Shown: in pieces, positions 24,844 through 34,915 of the stretch
Numbering within the stretch: position 1 is the first letter of the stretch
Layout of the letters: each line of letters begins with the position of its first letter
DNA from: a bacterium
GTDB lineage: Bacteria; Oederibacteriota; CAKKQC01
Reading direction: 5' to 3'
NCBI GenBank assembly: GCA_919901855.1
Contig: CAKKQC010000040.1
Span: forward strand, 62,001 to 126,000
Length of the DNA: 64,000 nucleotides
The notes under the pieces: generated by a model
Told to the model about the DNA's origin: nothing
What the model saw: the letters and a program-made list of their open reading frames with translations, nothing else
The model's database searches: none
Program-made: the position numbers and the translations under genes

Positions 24844-25959
24844 ATGGCCATCACCGAAACCGAGCGCGCCAAGCTGACCGCCGTCGAAAAGCGGTTCGAC
24901 GACCTGGCGCAGGAGCTCAACGACCAGGCGTCGGGCGGGGCCGGGGGCCCGCGCGAGGCCCGTGCCAACCTGGCCCGGTCCCTGAGCCGGCTGGAACCGC
25001 TGGCGACTGCCTGGCGCGCCCTCCGCCATCTGCTGGATGAGCGCGGGGCATTGCTCGAAGTAATGGCGGGGGATGACCGCGACCTTTCCGCCCTTGCCCA
25101 GGAGGAGCTCGAAGGTCTGGCGGGCCGGGAGCGTGAATTCGAGGCGCGAGTTCGCGGTCTGCTCGAGGAAGGCGAACGGGATCCCGCGGATGACCGGGGG
25201 GTCATCCTCGAGATCCGGGCGGGGACGGGCGGGGAGGAGGCCGGGCTCTTCGCGGCCGACCTGCTCCGCATGTACATGCGGTTCGCGGAACGGCGCGGCT
25301 GGACCACGGAGACCATCGAGGTGTCCCGCACCGAATTGGGGGGAATCCGCGAGGCGGTGCTCGGCATCGAGGGCGCCGAGGCGTGGCGTTGGCTCAAGCA
25401 CGAGGGGGGCGTCCACCGCGTCCAGCGGGTTCCCGTGACCGAGGCCGCGGGCCGGATCCACACTTCGGCGGTGACCGTGGCCGTGCTGGCCCAGGCGGAA
25501 GAGGTCGACATCGAGGTCCGGCCCGAGGACATCCGTATCGACACCTTCTGTTCATCCGGAGCGGGCGGGCAGAGCGTGAACACGACATACTCGGCCGTCC
25601 GGATCGTCCACGTCCCCACGGGGATCACGGTGCAGTGCCAGGATGAGCGTTCACAGCTCAAGAATCGGGGGCGCGCGATGAAGGTCCTGCGCGCGCGCCT
25701 GCTGGCCCAGCGGGAGGATTCCCTGCAGCAGGCGCGCGGCGTCGCGCGCCGGGCCCAGGTCGGGACGGGGGATCGGAGCGAGAAGATCCGGACCTACAAC
25801 TTCCCCCAGGCCCGCGTCACGGATCACCGGATCGGGTTGTCGATCCACCAGCTACGGGACGTGCTGGACGGCGACTTGAACCAGATGGTGGAGGCGCTGG
25901 ACAAGGCCTACCGGAAGCCCCAGGCGTCCGGGGCCGCGGACGGCCCTTCGCCGGCATGA
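24844..25959 (+). CDS. prfA: Peptide chain release factor 1
   Basis: 371 residues. RF1 releases peptides at UAA and UAG. The peptidyl-hydrolysis motif GGQ is in SSGAGGQSVNTTY, and the stop-codon-recognition tripeptide is PVT (RVPVTEAAGRIHTS) as in RF1 (RF2 has SPF). The usual Asp after NTT is Tyr here. A long N-terminal coiled coil is normal. Ribosome site GGGAG lies 9 bases before the ATG. The stop overlaps the prmC start (ATGA); PrmC methylates the GGQ glutamine of this protein. Confidence 0.97.
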   Translation: MAITETERAKLTAVEKRFDDLAQELNDQASGGAGGPREARANLARSLSRLEPLATAWRALRHLLDERGALLEVMAGDDRDLSALAQEELEGLAGREREFEARVRGLLEEGERDPADDRGVILEIRAGTGGEEAGLFAADLLRMYMRFAERRGWTTETIEVSRTELGGIREAVLGIEGAEAWRWLKHEGGVHRVQRVPVTEAAGRIHTSAVTVAVLAQAEEVDIEVRPEDIRIDTFCSSGAGGQSVNTTYSAVRIVHVPTGITVQCQDERSQLKNRGRAMKVLRARLLAQREDSLQQARGVARRAQVGTGDRSEKIRTYNFPQARVTDHRIGLSIHQLRDVLDGDLNQMVEALDKAYRKPQASGAADGPSPA

Positions 25960-26846
25960 GGCGGGGCCCGGCCGGAGGTACGGTGGCCCGGCTGCTCATG
26001 CACGGGATCGGGCGTCTCAGGTTAGTCGCGGGCGGGATGGCGCGCCTGGAGGCCGAGGTCCTGCTGGCCCGCGCGGCGCGCGTGCGGCGGGAGTGGTTGA
26101 TGGCGCACCCGGAGGAGGTCCTGCGCCCCGGCGCGGCCCGGTGGTACGCGGCCGCGGTCGAGCGGCGCCGGACGGAGCGTGTCCCCGTGGCGTACCTGAC
26201 GGGGGAGCGGGAGTTCATGGGGCTCCGGTTCGCGATGCGGCCGGGGGTGTTCATTCCGCGTCCCGAAACCGAGGGCCTGGTCGAGCGGGTCGAGGCGTGG
26301 CTCCGCCCGCGCCTGCCGCTCTCGCCCCGCGACATCGTGGTCGATGCCTGCACGGGGTCGGGCGCGATCGCGGTTTCGCTCGCGCGGCGGCTTCGTGTCC
26401 GGGTACTGGCCATCGACCTGTCGGCGGATGCCGTCGCGCTGGCGCGGTCCAATGCGCGCCGGCTCGGGGTCGGGGCGCTCGTCCGGGTGCGCGAGGGCGA
26501 CGGCCTGCCCGTTCCCGGCGGGTCCTCGCGGGTGGTCGCGGTCGTGTCGAATCCCCCGTACGTGCGTGCGGCCCTGTGGAGCCGCCTCGCGCCCGATATC
26601 CGCGGGCACGAGCCGCGGCGCGCCCTCACGGCCGGGCCTGACGGCCTGACCGTGATCCGGCGTCTTCTCCGGCAGGCGGGGACGCGGGTGATGCCCGGGG
26701 GGCTGGTCGCCCTCGAGATCGCCCCGGGCCAGCGCCGGTGCCTGCTCGCCCTGCTTGGCCGCGACCCGTGGACCGGGGGGCGTGTCGAGTGCGACCTCGC
26801 GGGACGGGTCCGGTACGCGCTGGCGCTCAGAAAAGCCGCGCAATGA
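25956..26846 (+). CDS. prmC: Release factor glutamine methyltransferase
   Basis: 296 residues. S-adenosylmethionine-dependent N5-glutamine methyltransferase acting on RF1/RF2. N-terminal helical domain ending in VPVAYLTGEREFMGLRF, then FIPRPETEGLV, the SAM motif VDACTGSGAIAVSLAR and the catalytic NPPY (VSNPPYVRAAL). Translationally coupled with prfA. Confidence 0.94.
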   Translation: MRRGPAGGTVARLLMHGIGRLRLVAGGMARLEAEVLLARAARVRREWLMAHPEEVLRPGAARWYAAAVERRRTERVPVAYLTGEREFMGLRFAMRPGVFIPRPETEGLVERVEAWLRPRLPLSPRDIVVDACTGSGAIAVSLARRLRVRVLAIDLSADAVALARSNARRLGVGALVRVREGDGLPVPGGSSRVVAVVSNPPYVRAALWSRLAPDIRGHEPRRALTAGPDGLTVIRRLLRQAGTRVMPGGLVALEIAPGQRRCLLALLGRDPWTGGRVECDLAGRVRYALALRKAAQ

Positions 26847-26876
26847 GGCCCCTGGCGCGGCATGCGGCCCCCCCCC

Positions 26877-26905
26877 TTGCGGGACCCCGGGCCCGTTGAT
26901 AAGGT
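26877..26905 (+). promoter_or_regulatory. Leaderless promoter of the lipoprotein gene
   Basis: TTGCGG (26877-26882), a 17-base spacer and TAAGGT (26900-26905), then six bases and the ATG at 26912. No ribosome binding site. Confidence 0.55.
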
Positions 26906-26911
26906 TCGGAC

Positions 26912-27574
26912 ATGAGCGCAATGAGGGCGGGCTGGGGGATGCGGCTGGGAGCGGTGCTCCCGGCCGTCGTCCTATGGCTGGCGGGGTGTTCCGACACTTC
27001 CCGGCTCAACATGTACGTCGACTCGATCAAGGGCGTCGACGGGACCAACGTGGGGAAGAGCTATATCGAGGCCGACATCGTGGGCGGGCCCGTCAACTAC
27101 TGCCTGCCCATCCAGGATCAGGCCAGCGTGACGGTCAAGCTCGAACAGCCCGGAACGGTCGGTCCGACGTTGAGCGGATACGTGACGGGATACCGGATCG
27201 ACTACTATTACTATCATCCCGAGAACGGAAGCCTGCAGGGCCCCGTGACCTGGATGTCGAGCGATCAGGCCGTTGCGCACCAGCCCGTGTCCACTTCCGT
27301 CGTCTTCACCGTCCCGGTCGTGACGTTCGAGGTCAAGGCCTGGGCGGTGGGATTGGCGTGCCCGGGCATTCCCGTCCATCAGGGCGTCGCGAATATCCAG
27401 CGGGTCCTGGCGCGGGTTACCGTCCTCGCCGAGGATGCGACCGGCAAGAAGCTGTCGGCCCAGGGCTCCATCACCGTCTACCTCAATGACTATGCCCCGG
27501 CGCGGCTGGCGGGGGACACGTGCGTCGTCATGACCGCCCCCGCCTACTGGAGCGCGGTGACGAACTGCAAGTAA
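26912..27574 (+). CDS. Lipoprotein of unknown function
   Basis: 220 residues. A lipoprotein signal with lipobox LAGC (VVLWLAGCSD) predicts lipid attachment at Cys26. The mature part is beta-rich with four further cysteines (NYC, LAC, DTC, TNC), perhaps two disulfides, and an unusual run GYRIDYYYYHPENG. It looks like an immunoglobulin-like or other sandwich domain, but I recognise no family. It is a single-gene unit: its own leaderless promoter and a strong terminator at 27606-27646. Confidence 0.7.
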   Translation: MSAMRAGWGMRLGAVLPAVVLWLAGCSDTSRLNMYVDSIKGVDGTNVGKSYIEADIVGGPVNYCLPIQDQASVTVKLEQPGTVGPTLSGYVTGYRIDYYYYHPENGSLQGPVTWMSSDQAVAHQPVSTSVVFTVPVVTFEVKAWAVGLACPGIPVHQGVANIQRVLARVTVLAEDATGKKLSAQGSITVYLNDYAPARLAGDTCVVMTAPAYWSAVTNCK

Positions 27575-27605
27575 GGCAACCGCCCCGGTTCTGGCCGGGT
27601 GCCAG

Positions 27606-27646
27606 GCGGCGCCGCCCCGCTTCGGGGACGGCGCCGCGGTGTTTTT
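27606..27646 (+). terminator. Intrinsic terminator after the lipoprotein gene
   Basis: Nine-bp arms GCGGCGCCG (27606-27614) and CGGCGCCGC (27629-27637) with an inner CCCC/GGGG pairing, followed closely by TTTTT (27642-27646). Confidence 0.88.
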
Positions 27647-27663
27647 CCGGGGAGGCCGGACGT

Positions 27664-27716
27664 TACCGCCGCTGCGGCGGTACCATTATCGGTGTGGGAA
27701 TAGCGGCAGGAGGTGA
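27664..27716 (+). promoter_or_regulatory. murA upstream region: hairpin, -10 and strong ribosome site
   Basis: An 8-bp perfect hairpin TACCGCCG / CGGCGGTA with a 3-base loop (27664-27682) runs into TACCATTAT (27681-27689), a likely -10. AGGAGGTGA (27708-27716) is a near-perfect anti-16S match three bases before the murA ATG. The hairpin might be an operator. Confidence 0.5.
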
Positions 27717-27719
27717 CGC

Positions 27720-28982
27720 ATGGACCGGTTCGTGATTAGGGGGGGGCGCCCCCTGCGGGGCGAAGTCGGGATCGCGGCGTCCAAGAACGCGGCGCTGCCG
27801 GCGATGGCCGCGGCGATGCTTACCGCGGAAGCGGTCCGCCTCGATGGTGTGCCGGGATACAAGGACGTCCGGACGATGGCCCGGATTCTGCGGCACCTCG
27901 GCGCGAGAGTGGATGAGACCGAGGCCAGCCTCGAGATCCATGCCGCCGATCCCGGCAATCATGAGGCGCCTTACGACCTCGTCCGGACGATGCGCGCCTC
28001 CTTCTTCGTGCTCGGGCCGGTGCTGGCCCGGCTTGGCCGGGCGCGCGTGGCGTTTCCGGGAGGATGCGCGATCGGGGTGCGGCCGGTTGACGAGCACCTG
28101 AAGGGGCTGGCCGCGCTCGGCGCCACGATCGTGGTCAGCGAAGGATACGTCGAGGCTACGGCGGACCGCCTCCGGGGCGCCGCGATCGCCTTCGGCACGC
28201 CGAGCGTGGGCGCCACCGAGAACGTGATGATGGCCGCCTGTCTCGCCGAGGGCACGACGGTCATGTCCAACGCGGCCCGGGAACCCGAGGTCGTGGACCT
28301 GGCCGAGCTCCTGATCCGCATGGGCGCGCGCATCACGGGCGCGGGGACGGGCACCGTGACGATCGAGGGGGTGAAGGCGCTGGGAGGCGCGACTCACCCG
28401 ACGGTGCCGGACCGCATCGAGGCCGGGACCTTCATCGTGCTCTCGGTCCTGACCGGTTGCGGGATTGCGGTCCGGGGGGCGCGGCGTGACCACCTGCAGG
28501 CGCTCGAGTCCGCCCTCCGGCAGGCGGGGGTGGCGATGGATGAGCGGGATGGCGCGCTGGTCGTGTCGTGCGAGGGCCGGTGGCGGGCGTCGGACGCGGT
28601 GACCCAGCCGTACCCGGGATTCGCGACGGATCTGCAGGCGCAATGGATGGTGCTCATGGCGCTCGCGAACGGCAGCTCGGTCGTGCGGGAGACCGTCTTC
28701 GAGAACCGGTTTCAGCACGTGCCCGAGCTCGTCCGGCTGGGCGCGGACATCGCCATCAGGGGGAACACGGCCGTGATCCGGGGGGTGTCGCGCCTGAGCG
28801 GCGCTCCCGTGATGGTCTCGGACCTGAGAGCGGGCGCCGCGCTGGTGCTCGCTGGGCTCGCCGCCGCGGGGACGACCGAGGTCCAGCGGATCTACCACCT
28901 CGATCGCGGGTATGACCGGCTGATCGAGAAGCTGCGGGGGGTGGGAGCCGAGATCGAGCGGGTGCCCGGGCCCCCAGTCTAG
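27720..28982 (+). CDS. murA: UDP-N-acetylglucosamine 1-carboxyvinyltransferase
   Basis: 420 residues. MurA commits UDP-GlcNAc to peptidoglycan by transfer of enolpyruvate. [15 protein letters not shown] carries Lys22, and the active-site loop [19 protein letters not shown] carries Cys116, so the enzyme should be fosfomycin-sensitive. [19 protein letters not shown] and [14 protein letters not shown] are typical. It begins the long biosynthetic run; hisD follows after 36 bases but has its own -10-like box. Confidence 0.96.
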   Translation: MDRFVIRGGRPLRGEVGIAASKNAALPAMAAAMLTAEAVRLDGVPGYKDVRTMARILRHLGARVDETEASLEIHAADPGNHEAPYDLVRTMRASFFVLGPVLARLGRARVAFPGGCAIGVRPVDEHLKGLAALGATIVVSEGYVEATADRLRGAAIAFGTPSVGATENVMMAACLAEGTTVMSNAAREPEVVDLAELLIRMGARITGAGTGTVTIEGVKALGGATHPTVPDRIEAGTFIVLSVLTGCGIAVRGARRDHLQALESALRQAGVAMDERDGALVVSCEGRWRASDAVTQPYPGFATDLQAQWMVLMALANGSSVVRETVFENRFQHVPELVRLGADIAIRGNTAVIRGVSRLSGAPVMVSDLRAGAALVLAGLAAAGTTEVQRIYHLDRGYDRLIEKLRGVGAEIERVPGPPV

Positions 28983-29006
28983 CCGGGCGCCCTCCTCGAC
29001 ATCCGG

Positions 29007-29012
29007 TACAAT
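29007..29012 (+). promoter_or_regulatory. -10 box of leaderless promoter for hisD
   Basis: TACAAT is followed by CAATCC and the ATG at 29019, the same six-base spacing as at the PBP, glycosyltransferase, rpmE and lipoprotein genes. No good -35 and no ribosome site. Confidence 0.5.
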
Positions 29013-29018
29013 CAATCC

Positions 29019-30299
29019 ATGCGAGTCTTCCGTGCCTGGATTCCCGCCGACATGCGCGCTTATGCCGCCCTCCAGCGGTCGCGCGCCCTGGTCCTGCCGC
29101 CCGCGGTTCTGCGCTCCGCCGCGCGGATCGTGGGGGATGTCCGCCGGCGTGGCGATGCGGCGGTCCTGGCCGCCGTCCGGCGGTTTGACGGCGTCCGGCT
29201 GACCCGCCGCACGCTCAGAGTCGCGCCTGCCGCGATCCGGCGGGCGTGGATCGGTCTCCCGCCGGCCGACCGCAGGGCGATGCGGGTGGCGTGGCGGAAC
29301 ATCGTCTCTTTCCACCTCCGCCAGCGGGAGCGCGGCTACGTGATGCGGACCCCGTACGGGGTCCTCGAGCACGTCATCCGGCCGCTCGGCCGGGTCGGCA
29401 TCCACGTGCCCGCGGGAACCGCGCCCCTGGTCTCGACGATGCTCATGTGCGCGGGCGCGGCCCGGGCCGCCGGCGTTCGCGATCTCGTCCTGGCGGTTCC
29501 GCCGCGCTGGCGGGGGGGCGTGCACCCGGCGGTCCTGGCCGGCGCGTTCCTGGCCGGCATCGACGAGGTCTACGCGGCCGGAGGACCGGCGGGCGTAGCC
29601 ATGCTCGCCTACGGCACGGAGACGGTGCCAGCCGTGGACAAGGTCGTGGGGCCGGGGAACCTCTATACGCAGGCCGCCGAAATGCTCGTCCAGTCCGGCG
29701 CCGGGCTCATGGGCCCGAGCGAACTGGTGGTGCTGGCGGACGGATCGGCCGCCCCGGCGGCGGTCGCCGCGGACCTGCTGGCCCAGGCCGAGCACGCGGG
29801 CGACAACTGGGCGGTGCTGGTTACCCCGTCCCGGGTGCTTGGCGCGGCCGTGATGGCCGAAGTGGTGCGCCAGGTGATCCGCCTGCCGCGCGCGGCGGTG
29901 GCGGCCCGGTCATTGGCCGGCCGGAGCGCGGTCGTTCTCGTGAGGTCGATGGCGGCGGGGCTGGGCGTGGCCGAGCGGTTCGCCCCCGAGCACCTGGAGA
30001 TCGTCGGCCGGGGCGCGGAGGGGATCGCGGCCCGGGTGCGGTGCGCGGGCACCGTGCTCGTGGGACCCTGGAGTCCGGTGGCCGCCGCCGATTACGGGGC
30101 CGGTCCGAACCACGTCCTGCCGACGTCCGGCATGGCCCGGCACGTGTCCGGGTTGGGGGTCAAGGACTTCGTCAAGCACATGAACATAACCCGTCTCACG
30201 GCGAGGGGCCTGGGACGGCTGGCACCGCCGCTGGCCCGGCTGGCCCGCCTCGAGGGCCTCGAAGGGCACGCGCGGAGCATGGAGATGAACCGTGGCTAA
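29019..30299 (+). CDS. hisD: Histidinol dehydrogenase
   Basis: 426 residues. HisD oxidises histidinol to histidine in two NAD steps. Motifs VVGPGNLYTQAAE, GPSELVVLAD, LLAQAEHAGD (zinc and catalytic region), ERFAPEHLEI, DYGAGPNHVLPTSG and EGLEGHARSM are all in order. The protein is unusually Arg- and Ala-rich. It overlaps hisB by 8 bases. Confidence 0.96.
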   Translation: MRVFRAWIPADMRAYAALQRSRALVLPPAVLRSAARIVGDVRRRGDAAVLAAVRRFDGVRLTRRTLRVAPAAIRRAWIGLPPADRRAMRVAWRNIVSFHLRQRERGYVMRTPYGVLEHVIRPLGRVGIHVPAGTAPLVSTMLMCAGAARAAGVRDLVLAVPPRWRGGVHPAVLAGAFLAGIDEVYAAGGPAGVAMLAYGTETVPAVDKVVGPGNLYTQAAEMLVQSGAGLMGPSELVVLADGSAAPAAVAADLLAQAEHAGDNWAVLVTPSRVLGAAVMAEVVRQVIRLPRAAVAARSLAGRSAVVLVRSMAAGLGVAERFAPEHLEIVGRGAEGIAARVRCAGTVLVGPWSPVAAADYGAGPNHVLPTSGMARHVSGLGVKDFVKHMNITRLTARGLGRLAPPLARLARLEGLEGHARSMEMNRG

Positions 30300-30894
30300 T
30301 CGCAGGAGAGTCGGCACCGTCAAGCGGGACACGCGGGAAACCCGGATCGCGCTCAAGCTCGGACTGGACGAGCGGAAGCCCCGGACGACCGTCGCGACCA
30401 CGATCCCGTTCTTCGACCACATGCTCACGCTCCTTGCGGCGCACGGGGGGCTGGCGCTGACGCTGAAGGCGAGCGGCGACACGGAGGTGGACGACCACCA
30501 CCTCGTCGAGGACGTCGGCATCTGCCTGGGCCAGGCCCTGACGAAGGCGCTGGGCGACAAGGCGGGGATCCGCCGGTACGGGGACGCGACCGTTCCCATG
30601 GACGAGGCGCTCGTCCAGGCGGTGCTCGACCTGTCGGGCCGGGCCCACCTCAGTTACGGGCTCAATCCTTCGGCGAAGAAGGTCAAGACCTTCGACGTCG
30701 CGCTCGTGCGCGAGTTCTTCGAGGGGTTGACCCGCGAGGGGCGGCTGACCCTGCACCTGCGCCAGCTTTCGCGCGGCGGGAACGCGCACCACGAGATCGA
30801 GGCGGCGTTCAAGGCGGTCGGACGCGCGCTGGGCGAAGCCGTCGGACTGCGCCCGGGAGTGCGGGACATCATGTCGACCAAGGGCCGGCTGTAG
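30292..30894 (+). CDS. hisB: Imidazoleglycerol-phosphate dehydratase
   Basis: 200 residues from GTG. Monofunctional dehydratase without the phosphatase domain found in enterobacteria. Metal-binding motifs FFDHML, EVDDHHLVEDVG and NAHHEIEAAFKA, and the C-terminal STKG, are intact. Confidence 0.96.
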   Translation: MANRRRVGTVKRDTRETRIALKLGLDERKPRTTVATTIPFFDHMLTLLAAHGGLALTLKASGDTEVDDHHLVEDVGICLGQALTKALGDKAGIRRYGDATVPMDEALVQAVLDLSGRAHLSYGLNPSAKKVKTFDVALVREFFEGLTREGRLTLHLRQLSRGGNAHHEIEAAFKAVGRALGEAVGLRPGVRDIMSTKGRL

Positions 30895-30903
30895 GCTCTT
30901 CGC

Positions 30904-31530
30904 GTGGCCAGACCCCGAATCCTTCTCATCGACTACGGGATGGGCAACCTGCGCAGTGCGGGCAAGGGGTTGGAGGCGCTGGGCGCCCGGGTCGAGACCT
31001 CGGGATCTCCGGCCGCCTTTCGCCGGGCTGACGGTGTCGTCCTGCCCGGCGTCGGCGCGTTCCCGGCGGCCATTGGCAAGCTGCGTTCGGCGAAGCTCAC
31101 GGCCCCGATCCGGCGGTGGATCGCGGACGACCGGCCGTTTCTTGGCATCTGCCTCGGGCTCCAACTGCTCTTCGACGAGAGCGACGAGTTCGGGAAGACG
31201 CGGGGACTCGGGAGCTGCCGCGGCCGGGTCGTCGGTTTCCCTCGCGGACTCACGATTCCGCACATGGGCTGGAACCGGTTGGTGCCGGTCAAGGCGACTT
31301 GGCTGCTGAAGGGCCTCCCGGCGCGTCCGTTCGTCTACTTTGTGCATTCGTTCTTTCCGGTGCCCATGGACCGGGGGATCGTCGCGGCCGAGACGATCTA
31401 CGGGGTGAGGTTCGCGTCGGCGGTCGAGCGGGGCTCGGTCGCGGGAGTGCAGTTCCACCCCGAGAAGAGCCAGCGCGTGGGCGCGAGGATTCTCGCGAAC
31501 TATCTCTCGATGGTCGCCCGCCGGGCGTAG
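30904..31530 (+). CDS. hisH: Imidazole glycerol phosphate synthase, glutamine amidotransferase subunit
   Basis: 208 residues from GTG. Class I glutaminase with nucleophile Cys83 (LGICLGLQLLFD) and the His/Glu of QFHPEKSQ. It supplies ammonia to HisF. The hisB stop TAG and following bases form TAGGCT six bases before this GTG, which fits the leaderless pattern seen elsewhere but could be chance. Confidence 0.95.
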   Translation: MARPRILLIDYGMGNLRSAGKGLEALGARVETSGSPAAFRRADGVVLPGVGAFPAAIGKLRSAKLTAPIRRWIADDRPFLGICLGLQLLFDESDEFGKTRGLGSCRGRVVGFPRGLTIPHMGWNRLVPVKATWLLKGLPARPFVYFVHSFFPVPMDRGIVAAETIYGVRFASAVERGSVAGVQFHPEKSQRVGARILANYLSMVARRA

Positions 31531-31539
31531 GATCCGGCC

Positions 31540-32271
31540 ATGCTGATCTTTCCGGCCATCGACCTGCTGAACGGACTCGTTGTCCGGCTCAAACGGGGGG
31601 AGTACAGCCAGACTTCCGCCTACTCCGACGATCCCGTCCGGGTGGCCAAGGAGTTCAAGGCTGCCGGGGCCACGCACCTGCACGTCGTCGACCTTGACGG
31701 GGCCCGGACCGGAACTCCGATCCATCTGTCCGTGGTCGGTGAGCTGGCTGACAAGACGGGCCTGGCGATCGACTTCGGTGGCGGGTTGCGGAACCGCAAC
31801 GACATCGAGGCGGCCCTGCGCGCGGGCGTGAAGACCGTCATCATTGGGACCGCCGCGTACCGGGATCCCGACTTCCTGCGGTGGGCGGTCGAGACGCACG
31901 CGGACAATCTGGCGGTGGCCGTGGACGTCAAGGGCGACCGGATCGCGGAGCAGGGCTGGACCCGGATGGGTGAGACGGGCGCGCTCGACGCCCTGACCGC
32001 CCTGGCTCGCCGCGGGGTGCGCCGGATCGTCTACACGGATGCGGACCGGGACGGCACGCTCGAGGGTGTCGACGTGGAACGCCTGGGGCTGGTCATGGAC
32101 CGGGCGGAGACGGAGCGGCTCGAGGTCGTGCTGGCGGGCGGGGTGCGCGACCTGGACGACATACGCAAGCTGAAACCACTGTCCGGGAAGGGGCTCGCGG
32201 GCGTCATCGCGGGCAAGGCGCTCTACGAGGGCACGCTCGATCTCGCCGAGGCGATTCGGGCCGCAAAATAG
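31540..32271 (+). CDS. hisA: ProFAR isomerase
   Basis: 243 residues, a (beta/alpha)8 barrel that isomerises ProFAR to [24 protein letters not shown] has the catalytic Asp; the second conserved acid is in [13 protein letters not shown]. The hisH stop forms TAGGAT six bases before the ATG. HisF is its relative and lies next door. Confidence 0.95.
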   Translation: MLIFPAIDLLNGLVVRLKRGEYSQTSAYSDDPVRVAKEFKAAGATHLHVVDLDGARTGTPIHLSVVGELADKTGLAIDFGGGLRNRNDIEAALRAGVKTVIIGTAAYRDPDFLRWAVETHADNLAVAVDVKGDRIAEQGWTRMGETGALDALTALARRGVRRIVYTDADRDGTLEGVDVERLGLVMDRAETERLEVVLAGGVRDLDDIRKLKPLSGKGLAGVIAGKALYEGTLDLAEAIRAAK

Positions 32272-32276
32272 TCTGC

Positions 32277-32282
32277 TAGAAT
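32277..32282 (+). promoter_or_regulatory. -10-like box within the his operon, before hisF
   Basis: TAGAAT lies in the 30-base gap between hisA and hisF. A start about 32289 would leave a 13-base leader with GGAG. It might serve hisF-hisI-trpE-trpG separately. No -35 identified. Confidence 0.3.
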
Positions 32283-32301
32283 GGGCTTTCCGGAGACTCG
32301 C

Positions 32302-33063
32302 ATGCTGGCCAAGCGCATCATCCCCTGTCTCGACGTCAAGGGCGGTCGTGTCGTCAAAGGCGTGAAGTTCAAAGCGCTGCGTGACGCCGGCGACCCCGTG
32401 GAAGCCGCGCGCCGGTACGACCGGGCCGGGGCCGACGAGCTGGTCTTTCTGGACATCACCGCGTCGCACGAGCGCCGCAAGACCATTCTGGATGTCGTGC
32501 GCAGGACGGCGAGTCAGGTCTTCATGCCCCTCACGGTGGGCGGCGGGATCTCGAGCGTCGCGGATATCCGCGCCCTGCTCAACGCGGGCACGGACAAGGT
32601 CTCGCTCAATACCGCCGCCGTCCGCCGGCCGGGTCTCATCCGCGAGGCGGCCCGGCGGTTCGGCAGTCAGTGCATCGTCCTCGCCATCGACGCCCGGCGG
32701 GAGGCGCGGGGCCGGTGGAAGGTCTGGACGCACGGCGGCCGAAAGCCCACGCGCCTCGATGCCGTGGCCTGGGCGCGGCGCGGCGTCGCGCTGGGGGCGG
32801 GCGAGATCCTCCTCACGAGCATGGATGCGGACGGCACGAAGGACGGCTATGACCTCGCACTCACGCGGGCGGTGGCCCGGGCTGTGAGCGTGCCCGTGAT
32901 CGCCTCCGGCGGCGCGGGGACTCTTCGGCATCTCGCCGACGTGCTCACGAAGGGGGAGGCCGACGCCGCCCTGGCGGCCTCGATCTTCCACTTCGGGAAC
33001 TTCTCGATCCGGCGGACCAAGCGCTACCTCGCGGCCCGGGGCATCCCGGTTCGGGAGGCATGA
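32302..33063 (+). CDS. hisF: Imidazole glycerol phosphate synthase, cyclase subunit
   Basis: 253 residues, the normal family length, from the ATG with GGAG upstream; an in-frame ATG at 32281 would add 7 residues and overlaps the -10-like box. [18 protein letters not shown] and [11 protein letters not shown] carry the two catalytic aspartates. Its stop overlaps the hisI start (ATGA). Confidence 0.96.
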   Translation: MLAKRIIPCLDVKGGRVVKGVKFKALRDAGDPVEAARRYDRAGADELVFLDITASHERRKTILDVVRRTASQVFMPLTVGGGISSVADIRALLNAGTDKVSLNTAAVRRPGLIREAARRFGSQCIVLAIDARREARGRWKVWTHGGRKPTRLDAVAWARRGVALGAGEILLTSMDADGTKDGYDLALTRAVARAVSVPVIASGGAGTLRHLADVLTKGEADAALAASIFHFGNFSIRRTKRYLAARGIPVREA

Positions 33064-33458
33064 CGGCCGTGTCGGGGGGGGTGGCGCCGCGGGTCAGGTT
33101 CGACTCGCAGGGGCTGGTGCCCGCGATCGTGCAGGAAGGACTTCGCGGCAGGATCCTCATGATGGCCTGGATGAACCGCCGCGCGCTCTCGCTCACGCTG
33201 AAGACGGGATTCGCGCACTTCTACAGCCGGTCCCGGGGCAAGCTCTGGAAGAAGGGCGAGGAGTCGGGGCACGTGCAGGAGGTCCGCGAGGTGCGCCTCG
33301 ACTGCGACGGCGACGTCGTGCTCCTGATCGCGCACCAGCGCGGCGGGGGGGCCTGTCACGCGGGCTTTCGCTCGTGCTTCTTCCGCCGGCGCCGCGGCGG
33401 CCGGTGGGTCGTCGCGGACGCCAGGATATTCGATCCGGCCCGCGTCTACAAGCGATGA
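33060..33458 (+). CDS. hisI: Phosphoribosyl-AMP cyclohydrolase
   Basis: 132 residues. [36 protein letters not shown] and the zinc/magnesium region RLDCDGD and [14 protein letters not shown] are typical. Only the cyclohydrolase is present; no HisE pyrophosphohydrolase domain is fused and no hisE or hisG is in the window. Coupled to trpE by an ATGA overlap. Confidence 0.95.
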   Translation: MTAVSGGVAPRVRFDSQGLVPAIVQEGLRGRILMMAWMNRRALSLTLKTGFAHFYSRSRGKLWKKGEESGHVQEVREVRLDCDGDVVLLIAHQRGGGACHAGFRSCFFRRRRGGRWVVADARIFDPARVYKR

Positions 33459-34915
33459 GACTCGCGCCGTCCGCTGCGCGGAACTGGGGGTCCGCGACGA
33501 CCGGCGACCGCGTCGCGGCATGGAAGGAGGTCGGAGCCGACCTCGAGACGCCGGTCTCGGCGTATCTCAAGATCCGGCAGTCGCCTTACGGGTTCCTCTT
33601 CGAGAGCGTCGAGGGCGGGGAGCGGATCGGCCGGTATTCGTTCCTCGGGGCCTCCCCGTCCGCGTTCTTCGTCGGGCGGGGCGCCACGCTCGAGGAGCAC
33701 CGGGGGGGCCGGGCCCGCGTGACCCGGGGGAACCCGCTCGACCTGCTCCGGCGGCGGTTCCGGTTCCGGCCGCGGGTCCCGGGCCTGCCGCGGTTCGAGG
33801 GCGGGCTCGTGGGCTTCGTCGGGTACGACGCGGTCCGGTACATGGAACGGCTCCCGAAGGCGCCGCGGGACGACCTCGGCCTGCCCGAGCTGTTCTTCAT
33901 GCTCCAGGAGTCGGTGCTCATCTTCGACCACGTGCGGCACACGATCACGATCCTCGCCCATGCGCCCGGGACGGGGGCCCGGGCGCGGGCCGCCGCCCGG
34001 GCCGAGGTCGAGCGGATCGAGGCGCGGCTGGCGGCTCCGCTGGTGCCGCCGCCGTCGATCTCGCCGGGATCCTCGCGCGGGATCGAGATCGAGTCCAACA
34101 CCCGGCGGGAGAAGTTCCTCGCAAGCGTCCGGTCGGCCAAGCGCTACATCCGGCGCGGCGACGTTATCCAGGTCGTACTCTCGCAGCGGTTCTCGATGCC
34201 GTATCGGGACGACGCCTTCTCCGTGTACCGGGCGCTGCGGGTCCTGAACCCCTCCCCGTACATGTTTTTTCTCGAATGCGGCGAGGTCTCCCTCGCCGGT
34301 TCATCCCCTGAAATGCTCGTGCGGCTCGAGGGCGACGAGGTGGAGACGCGGCCCATCGCGGGTACGCGGCCCCGCGGCGCGACTCCGGAAGCGGACGCGA
34401 GAATGGAGCGGGAGCTGCGCGTCGATCCCAAGGAGCGGGCGGAGCACGTCATGCTCGTGGACCTTGGGCGCAACGATCTCGGGCGCGTGTGCCGGTACGG
34501 GTCGGTCCGGGTGTCCGACAATATGGTGGTCGAGCGCTACTCCCACGTGATGCACCTGGTGTCGGGGGTCAAGGGGACGCTGGTGCCCGGCCATGATGCC
34601 TTCGACGTGCTGAAGGCGGTCTTTCCGGCGGGGACGGTGTCGGGCGCCCCCAAGGTGCGCGCGATGGAGATCATCGACGAGCTGGAACCGACGCGGCGTG
34701 GCACCTACGCGGGGATCGCCGGATACGTCAGCCGGAGCGGCAACATGGACACCGCGATCGCGATCCGGACGATCATGATGACGCGCGGGCGGGCGTACCT
34801 GCAGGCCGGGATGGGGATCGTCGCGGACTCCGTGCCCGAGCGCGAGTACGAGGAATCGGTGAACAAGGCCCGCGCCGGACTCCTCGCGATCGCGGCGGCA
34901 GGAGGTGGGAAATGA
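33455..34915 (+). CDS. trpE: Anthranilate synthase component I
   Basis: 486 residues from the ATG overlapping the hisI stop. The N-terminal [10 protein letters not shown] and [10 protein letters not shown] region corresponds to the tryptophan-binding LLES element (here LFES), favouring TrpE over PabB. The chorismate-binding domain has [66 protein letters not shown] and [10 protein letters not shown]. It converts chorismate to anthranilate with the TrpG amidotransferase encoded next (ATGA overlap). The other trp genes are not here. Confidence 0.93.
   Translation: MRLAPSAARNWGSATTGDRVAAWKEVGADLETPVSAYLKIRQSPYGFLFESVEGGERIGRYSFLGASPSAFFVGRGATLEEHRGGRARVTRGNPLDLLRRRFRFRPRVPGLPRFEGGLVGFVGYDAVRYMERLPKAPRDDLGLPELFFMLQESVLIFDHVRHTITILAHAPGTGARARAAARAEVERIEARLAAPLVPPPSISPGSSRGIEIESNTRREKFLASVRSAKRYIRRGDVIQVVLSQRFSMPYRDDAFSVYRALRVLNPSPYMFFLECGEVSLAGSSPEMLVRLEGDEVETRPIAGTRPRGATPEADARMERELRVDPKERAEHVMLVDLGRNDLGRVCRYGSVRVSDNMVVERYSHVMHLVSGVKGTLVPGHDAFDVLKAVFPAGTVSGAPKVRAMEIIDELEPTRRGTYAGIAGYVSRSGNMDTAIAIRTIMMTRGRAYLQAGMGIVADSVPEREYEESVNKARAGLLAIAAAGGGK

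Noticed and set aside
30196-32991. A 931-codon minus-strand frame opposite hisB-hisF
   Set aside because: Antisense shadow of certain his genes; no family features.
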